A stretch of 64,000 nt of DNA. It comes from Casuarina equisetifolia. Taxonomy: Eukaryota; Streptophyta; Magnoliopsida; Fagales; Casuarinaceae. Positions within the stretch are counted from its first letter, which is position 1. Every line of letters begins with the position of its first letter. Position numbers and translations under genes: made by a program. The DNA is taken from positions 5,935,391 to 5,999,390 of the forward strand of contig CM052354.1 of the NCBI GenBank assembly GCA_028551475.1, read 5' to 3'. Shown here piece by piece: positions 60,431-64,000 of the stretch. Below the pieces are notes generated by a model that made no database searches, was not told the DNA's origin, and saw nothing but the letters and a program-made list of their open reading frames with translations.

Positions 60431-62500
60431 CATACGAAACGATAATTGATTGTCATGGCAAAATCTCTTTTGGCGCCTATTGGTCCTACTATAAGTTACA
60501 TTTTTCCTATTAGTACTAGCCCTTGTTGCATGCGCTGCTTATTGAATATACATTAAGAAAAGAAATCAAGTCGAGCTGAGCAAGCTGTCGGGATTTTCTG
60601 TGCAAGTTTGTTATATGTTCATTCAAAAATTAAAGATTAGTTCCAACAAACTCCTTTACAGTCTTTTTTTTCTTTAGTTTGTTCAATTTTGTTCACCAGC
60701 TCACTAACTTGGAAGACAAAACTCATATTTTTCATGGAAAATAAATATTGGGAATTCAAGAGTTATAAGAATCTAAGTGAGTGATTTGGAGAATAGTTAT
60801 TGCTATTTTGCAACATCAAAACCTTTTTAGATGGTTGAGTCATTGGGTGCTTTCTAGCTCTGCTCAGCTATGGAAGGGAGGAGATCCCTCTATCCTGTGC
60901 TAAGGTATTTGGATGTTGAAATTTTGGTATTTATTTTGCTAAGCTTGTCTTAATATAATATAGTAAGTACTGTCCTCTGAGAGTTTGTTATTAGTAAGTC
61001 ATATATTTCAGTATTCCATCGTGCCCAGGGGGAGTCGAATTGCCTAGTAGCCAATCGAATCTATGCCCAGGTTCTTGTCCATTATAAGAAGAGTGGGAAT
61101 TTTGGCAAATTGTCTAGCATCGCCCGGTTTTTTCAACGATAACTTGAGGCATAAAGTATGCCGTTCATTGCTTTAGAAAAAGTAGTGTGGATGCTTCAGA
61201 AAAAGAAGGAAGAAGTGGGAGCGTGTTTGAAAAACAATCAAGCAAAAAAAAAAAAAATTGATGTGGGAATCAACCCAAAAAATGCTGCAGCCAGGAAAAA
61301 TCTAAGGAGAAAACACAGACTCTCATCAACATAACCTACAATCTCCAGTGGCTGACTGTTTTAGTCCTTTCACATTAAAGAAAGTATTCCTTCTCGTCTT
61401 TAAAGGAAGTGGCCTGTTATGCCCATTATAAGAGTGGGGTTAAGAAGGGTCCACATTTTTTCTTAAGTATATTACTTGGGATAATCCAACAGCTGCAAAA
61501 GCAACGGAACAAATACCACAAGCATTTATCCATTCTTTCGTTTGTTAGGTTGGACAATCCGACAATTGCGAAAGAAATGTACGGATATCATGAATATAGC
61601 ATCTATCCTTTCCTTTACATGTCAGGTTGGATAATTTGACAGCTACAAAAGTTTAGGGTATAAATAGCACGAGCATCAATCCGTTCCTTCGTATGTTGGG
61701 TTTTGATGTTAAGGGACCTTAGATATCAAAGTTATTTTAATAATAGTTCTGAAAGTTAGAACATTAAGACAAGCAAATGAATTATTGCTTTAAAATTAGT
61801 AGACAAATCTACGATTTTTTATTTGAAAATCTGAAATGGAAGAGAAAATGTTAGAATATTTTCTATAAGTTGTTCTCGTAACAATGTTTTTTAAATCTCT
61901 TGATAATTGAGTCATCAAATTATTATACTCAACTATAAATCTTACTATGTTTAAGATAATAAGTATATTGTTTGGATATCAAAAGGATAATGGGTTGTGA
62001 AAAATTCACTTTAATAATTTTAAATTCAATCCAGAGGAGAAGACCCGACCGATTTGGGAAACCCATGTGAAATTGGTGGCGAACGGCGGCATGCGGTTGT
62101 GAGCCATGGTGGCGCTGGGTTGAACGAGTGTCTCTGATAAGAGCTATGCATGAGATTGGGAGAGAAAATGATTTCTCTCTCTCATTAGAGGAAAAAAAGG
62201 GCACCGGAATTTGAGTGGGACGGGGTTGAGACTTCTTCCTTTTGTATGTAGCTTACCGCAGACATCCCCTGTTTCTCAAACTGCTTCAACCGGGAAACAC
62301 GTCTCCTCAACGGCTTCTGCTGCCGACAAGTATATAAGGAACTTTAGCCGTATACTTGTATATAAAGAACTTCTCTGTATTTGTAATCTTTAGGCCCTTA
62401 AGTTCTTAGAAAACAGATTTACTGTTCATTCTCTCTCATAGAAATGCAAAAGTGTTACAGTTTCAACAGCCTTGAGTTTCTCTCTCCATTTGCCATCTTT
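60431..62500. other. Spacer between the two ankyrin copies
   Basis: No gene supported. It holds a three-unit tandem repeat (61476-61697) and a promoter- or LTR-like stretch near 62220-62470 with two TATA boxes (gtatataagg about 62331, gtatataaag about 62357) and a CT-rich downstream part. LTR borders were not found. Confidence 0.4.
61476..61697 (+). repeat. Three-unit tandem repeat, 71-77 bp
   Basis: Units begin ttgggataatccaacagctg (61476), ttggacaatccgacaattgc (61550) and ttggataatttgacagctac (61627). Each continues with agca/tc.atcc.tt.ctt.c.t.tgt.agg. The units are roughly 70-75 percent alike by eye. Confidence 0.75.
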
Positions 62501-62530
62501 CTTCTCCGTGGAGTTACTTGATTCATTATC

Positions 62531-62541
62531 TTTTATATAGT
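62531..62541 (+). promoter_or_regulatory. TATA box of the second (mini) ankyrin copy
   Basis: ttttatatag in the conserved block shared with 51771-51783, 62 bp upstream of the ATG at 62603. It is shorter than in the first copy because a leader segment is missing here. Confidence 0.55.
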
Positions 62542-62602
62542 GGCCACCACATTACACGACGACGGTCGATTACCATAGTCAGCTTGTTCTTGAGAAAAAG
62601 AC

Positions 62603-62872
62603 ATGGACCAGGCTTTGAGGAATGCTGCTGAGCAAGGAAACATTGAGGCCCTGTACTCGTCCATTGCAGAGGATCCGAAAGTTCTCGACAAAATTAGTCT
62701 CCTCTTTCTGTCCTACGGCATCTCCATATCGATCATAACTCCGTTTCCAAGTCATTTTTTTGTGCTTAATCTTGTCTTGGGTGTTTTTGTCACTTGGAAG
62801 CACCGGCATGTCTTTTCGCTCTCTCTATTCATAGAAGAACGCGATTTGCCCACCTTTTCCCTGGCATGGTAA
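62603..62872 (+). CDS. Mini ankyrin paralogue: N-terminus fused to the last membrane segment
   Basis: An 89-codon open frame. Residues 1-31 (MDQALRNAAEQGNIEALYSS...VLDKI) match the start of the ankyrin gene at 51884. Residues 32-89 (LLFLSYGISISIITPFPSH and the following hydrophobic run) match its final transmembrane segment (58990-59249). All ankyrin repeats after the first half-repeat, the intron and the PGG core are missing. The join keeps the frame despite the deletion of more than 1 kb. The promoter block and 3' flank are also duplicated. It may be a pseudogene relic or a small membrane protein; the sequence alone does not decide. It lacks copia-2. Confidence 0.6.
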   Translation: MDQALRNAAEQGNIEALYSSIAEDPKVLDKISLLFLSYGISISIITPFPSHFFVLNLVLGVFVTWKHRHVFSLSLFIEERDLPTFSLAW

Positions 62873-63350
62873 TAGAAACTCTTTTAACCCCACAGCAAGT
62901 AGCAGAGCCAAGCAGTCGGTTAAGTTTGTGCACATCTGAAGTCTATGATGACTTTGTAAACTTGGTCACTTTGAAGTTGTATTTGTTCCTTTGTTCTCTA
63001 TTTCTTTTCTTCCAAAGTATTTGTACTCAATTTGGATTGAAATGTTTGGTAGTTCTTCAGCATCTATTGGTAAAGTAACAATACCTAGTTAAAATTGAGA
63101 TCTCTTACAATTCTCTCAGCATGAACAGTTTTCTTTTCTCTTTTTGAAAGACATTAGTATTTAGTTTCTGTTATTGTTCCTGTCATTTGAGATCCAATAT
63201 CAAAAGTTGGGTGCTTTTCTGTATTGAATAGTTAATAATTTGACCGTTGTATATGGCTGCTTTTTAGGAGTTGAGAAAAAGTTTCAGTAGAGGCCAATCT
63301 TAATATATTCTTTTCAATTGTTGATTTCAAGGTCTAATCTATCCTAGTAG
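62873..63350 (+). other. 3' flank of the mini copy (duplicated segment)
   Basis: Aligns in order with 59250-59420 and 60262-60410 as described for the first copy, so the duplication unit covered promoter, gene and several hundred bases downstream. Homology fades after about 63350. Confidence 0.6.
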
Positions 63351-64000
63351 TCTTTTCATTGTCTCAATTGTTAATAAAAAAAATCCGAAATTATAAGAAT
63401 CCATGAATTCTGACAGCAGAATAACCCAATGCTAAAGAGTTAGAAGCTCTTGACTTCTTCACCGAGCTTAGGAGGGTGCTGTCAATTGAATTAAACTAAC
63501 TGGTGCAAAACATTCTTCTTTTTATTTCATTCAACAACTACGAGGTACAATCCAGGAAACAACCACCTGAAAACTACCATGGCAACTACTTTTGATGAAC
63601 AATACAGCCCCTAAATTCTTGATACAACTCAGAACAAACCAAAAGATATTTACAAACAACTAATTGGGTTATGAAAAATGTTTGCAGAAGCATCCTATAT
63701 GCCGTTGTTCCGTCTAAAGTAGCGTCCTTATTGTTCTATTCGTCAGTTTTTAAGCAATACAAAGGCCCTCAGAGCCTTTAAGAATACATAGTAACTAGAA
63801 AGCCGCGGCCATGGAAACAAGAACATCGTTTACCTTCCTCTCAGATCCTCTAAAGCAAATTCAGCAACTATCTTGTCTTTCGTTGGCGAACTTCTCCTCG
63901 GTTACAAAACAATGTAACGACTCCATATGGTAAAGCATTGATTTTACAATTTCGATGAGCCTTGTTTGCTTTAACGGAAGAAGTATGAAAATGAACTATT
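63351..64000. other. Right end of window; possible 3' end of a minus-strand gene
   Basis: On the minus strand 63834-63890 reads PTKDKIVAEFALEDLRGR then TAA, which could be the last codons of a gene lying beyond the window. There is no family match and no confirmed splice site, so this is only a hint. The remainder is AT-rich spacer. Confidence 0.25.

Overview
This is a 64 kb piece of a plant nuclear genome, almost certainly a dicot. The evidence is intron-rich plant genes (a chloroplast-type RRM protein, a bHLH factor, PIGW/GWT1, two ATL-type RING-H2 proteins, a sieve-element-occlusion-like exon, a DUF247 relic and ankyrin/PGG membrane proteins), AT-rich spacers with CT/GA microsatellites, and several Ty1/copia retrotransposons primed by initiator Met tRNA. 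I could not fix the species. No prokaryotic, CRISPR or viral-genome features were seen.

Layout. 1-4008: 5' part of a decayed copia element on the minus strand. 4221-4415: first exon of a sieve element occlusion-like gene (minus). About 6430-7620: DUF247 pseudogene (plus). About 9300-9985: frameshifted PGG-domain membrane protein fragment (plus). About 10500-11640: debris of copia and possibly LINE origin. 13108-18378: four-exon plastid RRM protein (plus), with a copia pol remnant in its 3 kb third intron. 23444-24529: ATL51/52-like RING-H2 E3 ligase (plus, intronless CDS). 29900-31888: three-exon bHLH factor of subgroup Ia (minus). 34225-43567: sixteen-exon PIGW/GWT1 GPI-anchor acyltransferase (minus), which I could join completely in frame. 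47100-47972: ATL29/30-like RING-H2 protein (minus). 51257-51783: four 126-144 bp tandem repeats immediately upstream of an ankyrin-TM (BDA1-like) gene, 51884-59249 (plus). That gene is split by a young copia element (53057-58803) with 249-bp LTRs differing at 2 positions and a 5-bp target duplication. 62603-62872: a second, internally deleted copy of the same ankyrin gene that keeps an open 89-codon frame.

How it fits together. The healthy single-copy core is RRM, ATL52-like, bHLH, PIGW and ATL29-like. The order PIGW next to an ATL29/30-type gene resembles Arabidopsis At4g17905-At4g17920, from memory. Both flanks are turnover zones in which immunity- or membrane-type families (ankyrin/PGG, DUF247, SEO) have been broken by copia insertion, frameshift and deletion. 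I saw no wholly new system. The items most worth a second look are the ankyrin locus (promoter repeats, GC-AG intron, 5-bp duplication frameshift, nearly intact copia) and its miniature N-terminus/C-terminal-membrane fusion copy.
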